This document shows positions 17,936-25,397 of a stretch of 64,000 bases of DNA, piece by piece; the first letter of the stretch is position 1, and the number at the start of each line of letters is the position of its first letter. Position numbers and translations under genes: made by a program. The notes below the pieces were generated by a model that ran no database searches, was not told where the DNA came from, and worked only from the letters and a program-made list of their open reading frames with translations. The DNA lies in NCBI GenBank assembly GCA_037444075.1, contig JBBIND010000010.1, positions 13,180 through 77,179 on the forward strand, written 5' to 3'. The DNA is from JBBIND01 sp037444075. Lineage in GTDB: Bacteria > Acidobacteriota > Terriglobia > Bryobacterales > Bryobacteraceae.

Positions 17936-18988
17936 ATGACGCAATCGGCAAAACTCGTGAGCGCTGTGAGGTGGCGAGGCGGGCTGGCGCTGGCGGCGTT
18001 CGTCGCCCTGGCTCTGGCGCCCGCCGTCCGGGCGACGCCGCCCGTGCCGGGCAAGTCCTGGGAGCGGAAGCACCCCTCGCATTGGTCGGCAGCCGGGCTG
18101 AAGAGGGCGCGGGATTATTCGGCCACGCTGCGTACGGCTGCCGTCATGATTGTCGATGACGGAGTCGTGGTGGATGAGTGGGGCCAGACAGACAGAAAAT
18201 TCAACTGCCATTCCATCCGGAAGAGCCTGCTCAGCGCGCTGTACGGAATTCAGGCCGCTGAAGGCCGTATCCGGCTGTCGGACAATCTGGCAACACTGGG
18301 CATCGACGACAACGAGCCCGCCCTCAGCGACGTCGAGAAACGGGCCACCATCGCGAACCTGTTAAGAAGCAGGTCTGGCGTCTACCACCCCGCACTCTAT
18401 GAGACCCCCCGGATGAAGGCTATGCGCCCGCCGAGACACAGCCACCGGCCGGGCTCCTTCTGGTACTACAACAACTGGGATTTCAACGCTCTGGGCACCA
18501 TCTACGAAAAGCTGACTGGCGAGACCATTTTCGAGAGCTTTCACCGGCGGATCGCTCAGCCGTTGGAAATGGAGGACTTCACACCCGGTGACGGCGCCTA
18601 TTTCACTGGACCGGATTCGGTTCACCCGGCCTACCCCTTCAGGATGACGGCGCGGGACCTGGCTCGCTTCGGCTTGCTGTTTCTCAGAAAGGGTCAGTGG
18701 GGTGATCGTCAGGTGGTGCCTGCCGCCTGGGTGCGTGAGAGCACGTCCTCATACTCTCGAACCGGGGAGCCTGACTACGGCGGGGAAGGCTACGGCTACA
18801 TGTGGTGGGTCGGCAGGGATTCCTTTTCTGCGCGCGGAGCCGGCGGACACTACGTCGTGGTGGTTCCGGGGCGAAGGCTCGTCGTCGTGCATCGGGTGGA
18901 TACGGACCGGCCGGGCAACAGTGTGTCGGGCGAGGACTTCGAGCGGCTGTTACGGCTGATCTTCGCCGCCCAAAAGAAGCGCCGATAG
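17936..18988 (+). CDS. Exported serine hydrolase, beta-lactamase/esterase class C type
   Basis: A 350-residue protein of the beta-lactamase superfamily with an N-terminal membrane or signal segment (LALAAFVALALAPAVRA). The catalytic SxxK motif is HSIRKSLLS (Ser93, Lys96), the Tyr motif is WYYNNWDFN (Tyr178, Asn180), and the third box appears as ARGAGGHYVVV. These motifs are usual for class C-like esterases and D-alanyl-D-alanine carboxypeptidases. GGAGGAGC precedes the ATG by 7 bases. The true substrate is not visible; resistance should not be assumed. Confidence 0.88.
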   Translation: MTQSAKLVSAVRWRGGLALAAFVALALAPAVRATPPVPGKSWERKHPSHWSAAGLKRARDYSATLRTAAVMIVDDGVVVDEWGQTDRKFNCHSIRKSLLSALYGIQAAEGRIRLSDNLATLGIDDNEPALSDVEKRATIANLLRSRSGVYHPALYETPRMKAMRPPRHSHRPGSFWYYNNWDFNALGTIYEKLTGETIFESFHRRIAQPLEMEDFTPGDGAYFTGPDSVHPAYPFRMTARDLARFGLLFLRKGQWGDRQVVPAAWVRESTSSYSRTGEPDYGGEGYGYMWWVGRDSFSARGAGGHYVVVVPGRRLVVVHRVDTDRPGNSVSGEDFERLLRLIFAAQKKRR

Positions 18989-19094
18989 GTTGTTGGTCAA
19001 GGAGCGTTTCCCGGGCGAGAAAGCCCGAAGCCGGCAGCGAATGGACCAGCGTTCCCCGCACAATCACCTGCAAAAATGAGGGCCACTTGTATTT

Positions 19095-19117
19095 GAGCCG
19101 GTTGAACCGGTAGGCTC
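19095..19117 (+). promoter_or_regulatory. Inverted repeat upstream of the TRAP operon
   Basis: GAGCC (19095-19099) and GGCTC (19113-19117) enclose the self-complementary CCGGTTGAACCGG, 22 bases before the ATG of the TatT gene. The element could be an operator or a messenger hairpin in the leader; the sequence alone does not decide. Confidence 0.3.
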
Positions 19118-19139
19118 GAAAGAGGCAGAGGAGTGCAAT

Positions 19140-20060
19140 ATGCGGCCCAGGCGCAGAATTCTGATCGGGCTGGCATGGCTGGCTTTGGTGTTCGTGCTGG
19201 CGGGTTGTTCCGTCAAGCGCTACGCCATCAACAGGCTGGGCGATTCGCTCGCGGCCAGCGGCAGCACCTATGCTTCCGACAACGATCCTGACCTGATCGA
19301 AGGCGCTCTCCCGTTCAGCCTGAAGCTTATTGAGAGCCTGCTGGCGGAAAGCCCTCGCCACCAGGGACTGCTGCTCGCCGCCGCCAGCGGATTCACGCAG
19401 TACGCGTACGCCTTCGTGCAGCAGGACGCCGATGAGATGGAGCCGAAGGACTTCACTGAGGCACAGAGGCTTCGGACCCGCGCTCGCAACCTCTACCTGC
19501 GGGCGCGTGACTACGGACTGCGCGGCCTCAACGTTCGCTATCCCGGATTCGAGCGCGCTCTGCGGGCGGAAAGCAAGACCGCGGTGGCTGCCGCTGAACG
19601 GCGGGACGTTCCGCTGCTGTATTGGACCGCCGCCTCCTGGGGTGCGGCGATTTCGCTCTCCAAAGATGACCCGGAGACAGTCGCGGACCAGCCGTTAGTG
19701 GAAGCGATGATGGACCGCGCTCTGGTTCTGGACGAGAGCTTCGATCATGGAGCCATTCATAGTTTTTTGATCTCTTACGAATCCAGCCGTCCCGGAGCCG
19801 CGGCCGAGGCGGAACAGCGCGCCGTGCGTCATTTCGAGCGGGCGATGCAGTTGAGCGGCGGGAACTTGGCTTCCCCGCTCGTTAGTCTGGCCGAAGAGAT
19901 CTCCGTCGCCCGGCAGAACCGGCAGGAGTTTGTTTCCCTGCTGAACAAAGCGCTGGAGATTGACGTGGACGCCAAACCGGAATTCCGGCTGGCGAATCTG
20001 ATTATGCAGCGCCGGGCCAGGTGGTTACTGACTCAAGTGGATGAACTGTTTCTGGAGTAA
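19140..20060 (+). CDS. TatT-type lipoprotein of a TRAP transporter (TPR-like)
   Basis: A 306-residue lipoprotein with a signal and lipobox (LALVFVLAGC, Cys23). The all-helical repeat pattern (LIEGALPFSLKLIESLLAES, QGLLLAAASGFTQYAYAFVQ) is the signature of TatT, the trimeric TPR-like partner of TRAP-type solute binding proteins (TPAT systems). TatT is thought to hand hydrophobic ligands to the binding protein. The binding-protein gene starts 6 bases after its stop and the permease gene follows, so this is a complete transport operon. GAGGAG precedes the ATG. A hairpin lies upstream. Confidence 0.85.
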   Translation: MRPRRRILIGLAWLALVFVLAGCSVKRYAINRLGDSLAASGSTYASDNDPDLIEGALPFSLKLIESLLAESPRHQGLLLAAASGFTQYAYAFVQQDADEMEPKDFTEAQRLRTRARNLYLRARDYGLRGLNVRYPGFERALRAESKTAVAAAERRDVPLLYWTAASWGAAISLSKDDPETVADQPLVEAMMDRALVLDESFDHGAIHSFLISYESSRPGAAAEAEQRAVRHFERAMQLSGGNLASPLVSLAEEISVARQNRQEFVSLLNKALEIDVDAKPEFRLANLIMQRRARWLLTQVDELFLE

Positions 20061-20066
20061 AGGCAC

Positions 20067-21098
20067 ATGTTGAGACGCTCTGTCGCGACGAAGCTCGCGG
20101 GAATCTTGCTGGCAACTTGCTGTGGCGGCGAGTTGGCCGCTCAACGCTCCGTGCATCTGAAAATGGCCACGCTGGCGCCGAAAGGCTCCTCTTACCACCA
20201 ATCACTGCAAGCCATGGGCCAGCACTGGAGCCGTCTGCCGGGAGCCCGCATCAGCCTGACTATCTATCCGGGCGGCACGATGGGCGGCGAGGCGGACATG
20301 GTGCGGCGGATGCGCGTGGGGCAGTTGCACGCCGGCATGCTGACGGTGACCGGACTGTCGGAAATCGAACCCTCCGTCAGGGCGCTGCAGAACATGCCGA
20401 TGGTGTTCCGCTCGCTCGAGGAAGTCGACTTCGTCGTGGAGAAGTTGCGTCCGCTCCTCGAAGCGCGTTTTGAAGAAAAGGGTTTCGTCGTGCTCTTTTG
20501 GGGCGACGCCGGGTGGGTGCGTTTCTTCTCGAAGGAGCGTGTCCTGCAACCGGCGGACCTGAAACGCCTCAAAGTGTTCACCTGGTCCGGCGACAACGAC
20601 CAGGTGGACATCATGAAGGCGGCGGGCTATCAGCCTGTGCCTCTGGAAACGAATGACATTCTGCCGGCGCTGCAAACCGGCTTGATAGACGCCGTGCCTA
20701 CCGTGCCCTTCTATGCGCTGTCCGGGCAGTTCTATGGCCCTGCTTCGCACATGCTGGACTTGAACTGGGCGCCGCTCGTGGGAGGAGCCGTCATCACCAG
20801 ACGGGCGTGGGACGGGATTGCCCCGGAGGTCCGTCAGCAGATGCTGGCAGCTGCCAAGGAAGCGGGTGACCGTATCAAGCAGCGCAGCCGGACCGAAGCG
20901 GAGGAATCCGTCGAGGCGATGAAGAAACGGGGCCTCACCGTGCATCCGGTGAACGGTGAAACAGAGCAGCTCTGGCGCCGCAGCGCGGCAAGCGTTTATC
21001 CGGAGATCCGCGGGCGCATCGTGCCCGCGGATATGTTCGATAAGGTGCTGGACTTGCTGAAGGAATTCCGTGCCAACCGGAGGGCCCATAGCCAATGA
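20067..21098 (+). CDS. TRAP transporter periplasmic substrate-binding protein (TatP/DctP family)
   Basis: A 343-residue exported protein with a signal peptide (residues 1-25) and the DctP fold: HLKMATLAPKGSSYHQSLQ at the start, SLTIYPGGTMGGEADMVRRM, then LKRLKVFTWSGDNDQVDIMKA and a helical tail. The conserved ligand-binding arginine of acid-binding DctP proteins is not obvious here (the VRFFSKE segment replaces it), which together with TatT suggests a hydrophobic rather than carboxylate ligand. Its last codons overlap the permease start by four bases. Confidence 0.9.
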   Translation: MLRRSVATKLAGILLATCCGGELAAQRSVHLKMATLAPKGSSYHQSLQAMGQHWSRLPGARISLTIYPGGTMGGEADMVRRMRVGQLHAGMLTVTGLSEIEPSVRALQNMPMVFRSLEEVDFVVEKLRPLLEARFEEKGFVVLFWGDAGWVRFFSKERVLQPADLKRLKVFTWSGDNDQVDIMKAAGYQPVPLETNDILPALQTGLIDAVPTVPFYALSGQFYGPASHMLDLNWAPLVGGAVITRRAWDGIAPEVRQQMLAAAKEAGDRIKQRSRTEAEESVEAMKKRGLTVHPVNGETEQLWRRSAASVYPEIRGRIVPADMFDKVLDLLKEFRANRRAHSQ

Positions 21099-22906
21099 CC
21101 GCCGGCCGGGTGACGGCTTTTCTGGGGCGATCCGAGAACCTCTTTCTGAGCCTTGCGCTAGGCGCCATGGTGATTCTGCCCCTGGCGGAAATCGCCCTTC
21201 GGGCGGCGTTCGGCGTGGGGATTTCCGGGGCTACATCCCTGGTGCAGCATCTCACGCTGGTGGTCGGTATGGCTGGCGCAGCCGTTGCCGCGCGGGAAGA
21301 CAGGCTGCTGGCGCTGGCCACCGGCTCACTGCTTAAAGGCGGCGCCCGCGCAAGGGCCCGCCTGTTCAGCAATTCCTTTGCCGCCGCCATAACAACGCTC
21401 TTGTGCTACGCCGGCGTGCAGTTTGTGCTCACCGAGAAAACCGCCGGAGCCACACTGGCCTACGATGTGCCCCTGTGGGTCGTGCAACTGGTGATCCCGC
21501 TGGGCTTCGGCCTCGTCGCGGTCCGCCTGCTCTGGCACGCCGCAGCCACCTGGAAAGGACGCGCCGCAGCAGCGGCTCTGGCGGGCGGGCTGATTCTTTT
21601 CTGCGCCCGGCCTCCTCTCGACCCGGAACGCCTGGTGCTGTGGGCGCTGATTGCGCTGCTGGTGGCGACGGCTCTCGGTACGCCCATCTTCACGACGCTG
21701 GGGGGCGCCGCGCTCATCCTGTTCTGGGGCGATGGAATCCCTATCGCGGTGCTGCCGGTCGACCATTACCGCCTGGTGACCAACCCTTCATTGCCGGCCA
21801 TACCGCTGTTCACGCTGGCAGGCTACTTTCTGGCCGAGGGCGGGGCTTCGCGCCGTCTGATTCGCGTCTTTGATGCCCTGTTCGGCCAATTTCGCGGGGG
21901 TCCCGCCATCGTCACCGCTTTGGTGTGTGCGTTCTTCACCTCCTTTACCGGCGCGAGCGGCGTAACGATTCTGGCGCTGGGCGGCTTGCTGATGCCGGTC
22001 CTGCTGGCCGCGCGCTATCCGGAGAAGGCCTCGCTGGGACTGCTCACGGGCGCAGGCTCGCTGGGTCTGACGTTTCCCCCCTGCCTTCCGCTGATCCTCT
22101 ACGCCATCGTGGCGCAAGTGACCATCGGCGAGATGTTCCTGGGAGGGATTATTCCGGGCATCCTGCTGGTCGGCCTCACGGCCTGGTGGGGAGTCCGGCA
22201 AGGTCCAAAGTTGACCGCTGCCGAAAAACGTTTTGATGGGTTGGAGGCACGGCGTGCTATTTGGGAAGCCAAATGGGAACTGTTGCTTCCTGTGGTGGCC
22301 GTGGGCGCTTTGTTCGGTGGTTTCGCCACACCCGTAGAGGCAGCCGCCCTGACCGCCTTCTACGCTTTCTTCGTGGAGTCCTGCATCTACCGGGACCTGA
22401 AGCTGGGGCGCGACCTGACCCGGGTGATGAAGGAATGCGGCCTGCTGGTGGGCGGGGTGTTGCTGATCCTGGGAGTGGCGCTCGGCCTAACGAACTGGAT
22501 GGTGGATGCGCAGATTCCCGCGCGGGCGCTCGAATGGGTCACTGCCGCCATCGAATCACCCTACCTGTTCCTGCTCCTGCTGAATGTCACCCTCCTGATG
22601 GTGGGGTGCCTGATGGACGTCTTCTCCGCCATCGTTGTCGTGGTCCCCATCATTGTCCCGATAGGGCAGGCTTTTGGCATTGACCCGGTCCACTTGGGGA
22701 TCATCTTCCTGGCCAACCTGGAACTCGGCTACCTGACTCCCCCTGTGGGCATGAACCTGTTTCTCTCCGCCTACCGGTTTGAGAAACCGCTGATGCAGGT
22801 TTACAGTTCGATCATCCCGGTGCTGCTGGTGAGGCTGGCCGGAGTTTTGGTGATTACGTATTTCCCGTTTCTGACAACTACTTTGCCCAATTGGGTGGCG
22901 CGTTGA
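21095..22906 (+). CDS. TRAP transporter fused small and large permease (DctQ-DctM)
   Basis: A 603-residue polytopic membrane protein. Residues 1 to about 150 look like the four-helix DctQ subunit (ALGAMVILPLAEIALRAAFG, VQLVIPLGFGLVAVRLLWHA). From about residue 180 the DctM domain follows, with FFTSFTGASGVTILALGGLLMP, LGLLTGAGSLGLTFPPCLPLILYAI and a final GYLTPPVGMNLFLSAYRF. Fusion of the two subunits is known in the family. It starts inside the last codons of the binding-protein gene (ATGA) and ends 3 bases before a convergent gene. It is powered by a sodium or proton gradient. Confidence 0.93.
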   Translation: MTAGRVTAFLGRSENLFLSLALGAMVILPLAEIALRAAFGVGISGATSLVQHLTLVVGMAGAAVAAREDRLLALATGSLLKGGARARARLFSNSFAAAITTLLCYAGVQFVLTEKTAGATLAYDVPLWVVQLVIPLGFGLVAVRLLWHAAATWKGRAAAAALAGGLILFCARPPLDPERLVLWALIALLVATALGTPIFTTLGGAALILFWGDGIPIAVLPVDHYRLVTNPSLPAIPLFTLAGYFLAEGGASRRLIRVFDALFGQFRGGPAIVTALVCAFFTSFTGASGVTILALGGLLMPVLLAARYPEKASLGLLTGAGSLGLTFPPCLPLILYAIVAQVTIGEMFLGGIIPGILLVGLTAWWGVRQGPKLTAAEKRFDGLEARRAIWEAKWELLLPVVAVGALFGGFATPVEAAALTAFYAFFVESCIYRDLKLGRDLTRVMKECGLLVGGVLLILGVALGLTNWMVDAQIPARALEWVTAAIESPYLFLLLLNVTLLMVGCLMDVFSAIVVVVPIIVPIGQAFGIDPVHLGIIFLANLELGYLTPPVGMNLFLSAYRFEKPLMQVYSSIIPVLLVRLAGVLVITYFPFLTTTLPNWVAR

Positions 22907-22909
22907 GGA

Positions 22910-23425
22910 TCACTCTTCGCCCTTGAAGGGGTCCTCGTCAGCGCTGGGGCCGTAGATCGCCGGCACGGGCACGTCCAACAGCCGCAGATAGACAGACATC
23001 TGGCCGCGGTGATGGTACCAGTGGTTCAACAGGATGGCGCGTACGCCAGCCAAGCGAGGCAGGGCCATGAGTTGCTTGCCTTCCCGCTCGACGGTCCACG
23101 TGGCTGCCATCCGTTCGTCGTCGAAAGACTCCAGAATATGGCGCGCGGCGGCCAATCCGTCGTCGAGCGTGCTCATGATTTCTTTCACGGAAGTTGCGGG
23201 TGGTGATTCCGAGTATTCGGCTGGAAGAACCAAGGTGTCCTTTTCAAACATCGTGGCTCCTTGAGCGGGGGCGCTTGCCAGGTGCATTGCCAACTGGCCG
23301 AGCGTCATCGACTTTGGATGGGGGCGCCAGCCCAGTTTATCCTCCGGCAAGCGCTCCAGAATGCGCCGCGTGGCTTGTGCTTCCCGATCCAATTCGGCCA
23401 GAATCGCGTCTGCTAAGTGGGCCAT
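22910..23425 (-). CDS. DinB-family putative metal-dependent protein
   Basis: A 171-residue DinB-fold protein, convergent with the TRAP operon. The N-terminal helix (LADAILAELDREAQATRRIL), the metal-site segments (LGQLAMHLAS, then AILLNHWYHHRGQMSVYLR) and the LDVPVPAIYGPSADEDP ending are typical of the branch related to bacillithiol or mycothiol transferases and damage-inducible proteins. GAGGAGG precedes the ATG at 23425. It is distinct from the first DinB gene at 17.4 kb; the role is not known. Confidence 0.87.
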   Translation of the reverse strand: MAHLADAILAELDREAQATRRILERLPEDKLGWRPHPKSMTLGQLAMHLASAPAQGATMFEKDTLVLPAEYSESPPATSVKEIMSTLDDGLAAARHILESFDDERMAATWTVEREGKQLMALPRLAGVRAILLNHWYHHRGQMSVYLRLLDVPVPAIYGPSADEDPFKGEE

Positions 23426-23517
23426 GCCTGTCCTCCTCTGTAGTGCGAGCCAGCGGCGGCGTGCAGCGCGCTGGCAACTCTCTTTATTCTAGCCGCCAGT
23501 GTAATCAGGAACTGCCA

Positions 23518-23583
23518 CTCCAGGGACACGTGATTGTCCTGGAGCGGCTGATTTCCATGGTGGCGGCGGTTTGCAGCGCCGCC
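23518..23583. repeat. Two intergenic hairpins between the DinB and DUF2905 genes
   Basis: The 260-base gap holds two strong inverted repeats: CTCCAGG(G)AC / GTCCTGGAG at 23518-23544 and GGCGGCG / CGCCGCC at 23562-23583. Neither is followed by a T-run on either strand, so they are not simple intrinsic terminators. They may be REP-like repeats; I see nothing else in the gap. Confidence 0.35.
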
Positions 23584-23686
23584 GACAGCCAACCTACGAT
23601 GGGGATGAGGCCGGCGACCGCGGACAGACACGCTCCCGTGTGCGGCGTGGCTTGGCGCGCCGCTTCGGCAGGTCTGATTTGGAGCT

Positions 23687-23902
23687 ATGAGCTTGGGACG
23701 AACACTGATCCTCCTGGGTATAGTGCTGCTGCTTGTGGGCCTGGCGGTCACCCTCGGAGAACGCCTGCCGCTCAGGCTCGGGCGCCTGCCGGGTGACTTC
23801 GTCTTCCGCGGGAAATCCTCGACCTTTTACTTCCCGCTGACAACTTGCCTGTTGCTGAGTGCGGTTCTTTCGCTGGTGTGGTGGATTCTCGGCCGCCGGT
23901 AG
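23687..23902 (+). CDS. DUF2905 small membrane protein
   Basis: A 71-residue protein with two transmembrane helices (LILLGIVLLLVGLAVTLG and FPLTTCLLLSAVLSLVWWIL) separated by LGRLPGDFVFRGKSSTFYFP. That loop, with the G-x-LPGDF motif, is diagnostic of DUF2905, a widespread family of unknown function. A GGAG lies very close to the ATG. It is convergent with lepB, whose stop is 6 bases away. Confidence 0.85.
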   Translation: MSLGRTLILLGIVLLLVGLAVTLGERLPLRLGRLPGDFVFRGKSSTFYFPLTTCLLLSAVLSLVWWILGRR

Positions 23903-23908
23903 CGGTCT

Positions 23909-24478
23909 TCAGAGCGAGCCGATCTTGTCCGGAGGCCAGTAAACAAACGCCGCACGCCCATAAATGTGGCTGCGGCGGAGTGGACCCCAGTGCCGGCTAT
24001 CGTTGGAGGACGCGCGATGGTCGCCAAGGACGTAGTAGTGGTCCTCCGGGACAGTCGTCAGCGGCCAGGAATGCGAGTCCCGGAGACTCTCCGGAACGTA
24101 TTCTTCGTCCAAAGGCGCGCTATTGACGAACACCACGCCCTCGCGAATCTCCACCGTGTCTCCAGGCAATCCCACCACGCGCTTGATGTAGGACTTGCCG
24201 GGATCACCCGGAAAATGAAAGACCACCAGATCGCCTCGGCTGATTCGGCCAAACCCGAGACGGTAAGTGAATTTGTTGATGAAAATCCGTTCCTGATCCT
24301 CCAGGGAGGGGAGCATGCTGGTGCCTTCTACCTTCACCGGCTGGTAGACGAACAGAATCAGGACCGTGGCGATAAAAATGGCCAGCAGCAAGTCCCTCAG
24401 CCATTGGACGAGGATCTGGCCGAGTCTCCCTTGCTCTTTCCCGGCGTGCTCTACCGGCCTCTGTTCAGCATCCGTCAT
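23909..24478 (-). CDS. lepB: Signal peptidase I
   Basis: A 189-residue membrane protease that removes signal peptides from secreted proteins. A single transmembrane helix (about 27-46) precedes the catalytic serine in VEGTSMLPSL (Ser54); the general-base lysine is in SYIKRVVGLPGD (Lys99). The GDHRASSNDSRHWGPL box completes the signature. It is the short, single-anchor form common in Gram-positives, Cyanobacteria and Acidobacteria rather than the two-anchor E. coli form. No strong ribosome-binding site is visible. Confidence 0.95.
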   Translation of the reverse strand: MTDAEQRPVEHAGKEQGRLGQILVQWLRDLLLAIFIATVLILFVYQPVKVEGTSMLPSLEDQERIFINKFTYRLGFGRISRGDLVVFHFPGDPGKSYIKRVVGLPGDTVEIREGVVFVNSAPLDEEYVPESLRDSHSWPLTTVPEDHYYVLGDHRASSNDSRHWGPLRRSHIYGRAAFVYWPPDKIGSL

Positions 24479-24628
24479 GGTTCCGGAAACGTCGGCAAAC
24501 TCCTCTCTTCAGCTTTAGCACGGAGCGTTGCTGAGCAGCAAATTCTCCGCATTCCGACGAAAGCCGGAATCTACCTTGAGCCGCCCCCGCAAAGCCTTGC
24601 AGGAGGCGGCACACGCAGGCGGACCCGT

Positions 24629-25072
24629 CTAGATATAGGCGATCACATCGATTTCGACCAGCGAATTGCCGGGGATTCCGGCGGCTGCCGCGATGGTCGT
24701 CCGCACCGGCGGTTCCGGGCCGAACCTGCCGCGGAAGACCTCGTTCATCGCCTTGTAGTCTTTCAGGTCGTGCAAGTACACATTGCACTTGAGTACCTTC
24801 TCCATGGAGGAGCCGGCGTTCTCGAGTTCCTTTTGGATTTCGTTCAGCACGTGGTCCGTATGGGCTTTGATGTCGCCTTCGAAGTGAGCGCCCTTGCCGG
24901 CAATGAACAGCAGGTTGCCATAGGAGACGGCTCCTGAAAACAACGGAGTGGTTTTCGGCTTGCCGGCCCGGTAGTGGACTTTCTTCACGGGTCCGGTCTG
25001 GGCGGTGGCGGCGGTTGCCGCGGCTCCGACTCCGAGTGCCGTTTTCAAAACAGTTCTGCGGTTCTTGTTCAT
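24629..25072 (-). CDS. Exported RidA-family protein
   Basis: A 147-residue protein made of a Tat-like leader (NKNRRTVLKTALGVGAAATA) and a complete RidA domain (YGNLLFIAGKGAH, HVLNEIQKELENAGSSMEKVLKCNVYL, and VRTTIAAAAGIPGNSLVEIDVIAYI). RidA proteins hydrolyse reactive imines and enamines in the cytoplasm; the leader here suggests the protein is exported, where its substrate is unknown. The ATG at 25072 follows GGAGGAGG. The catalytic arginine of canonical RidA (Arg-Thr) is present as VRTT. Confidence 0.86.
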   Translation of the reverse strand: MNKNRRTVLKTALGVGAAATAATAQTGPVKKVHYRAGKPKTTPLFSGAVSYGNLLFIAGKGAHFEGDIKAHTDHVLNEIQKELENAGSSMEKVLKCNVYLHDLKDYKAMNEVFRGRFGPEPPVRTTIAAAAGIPGNSLVEIDVIAYI

Positions 25073-25397
25073 AGGTCCTCCTCCTGTTGGTCGCCGCCCA
25101 ATGTACAACGGAGGGGCGCCGGGCGGCAACGGCACTCGGCGCTGTCAGTGCGGCGTTACGTGGCGGGAAAACCGCCAGGAGGGCACTAAGCGGCGATTCG
25201 GCGAGCGTTTGTAACGCAGCCCAGGCTATGAATGGATATAGTATGGAGTCCTAAGGTCATCGAATTGGCGCCTCGAATTAAATCGGTGGCAGACCGCGTT
25301 TTTAAGTGAAGGATGAAATCCGGCAGCCAACCGGCCACAGGTCATCATATTCCAACTCCCGGCCGGGCGGCGGCTGCTGGTCTACAGGAGAAGCTGA
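25073..25397. other. Intergenic stretch without recognised gene
   Basis: This 325-base gap separates the divergent RidA and sulfatase genes. It is AT-richer between about 25200 and 25320 and should carry the promoters of both genes, but I found no convincing -35/-10 pair, terminator or small ORF with a ribosome-binding site. Confidence 0.5.
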
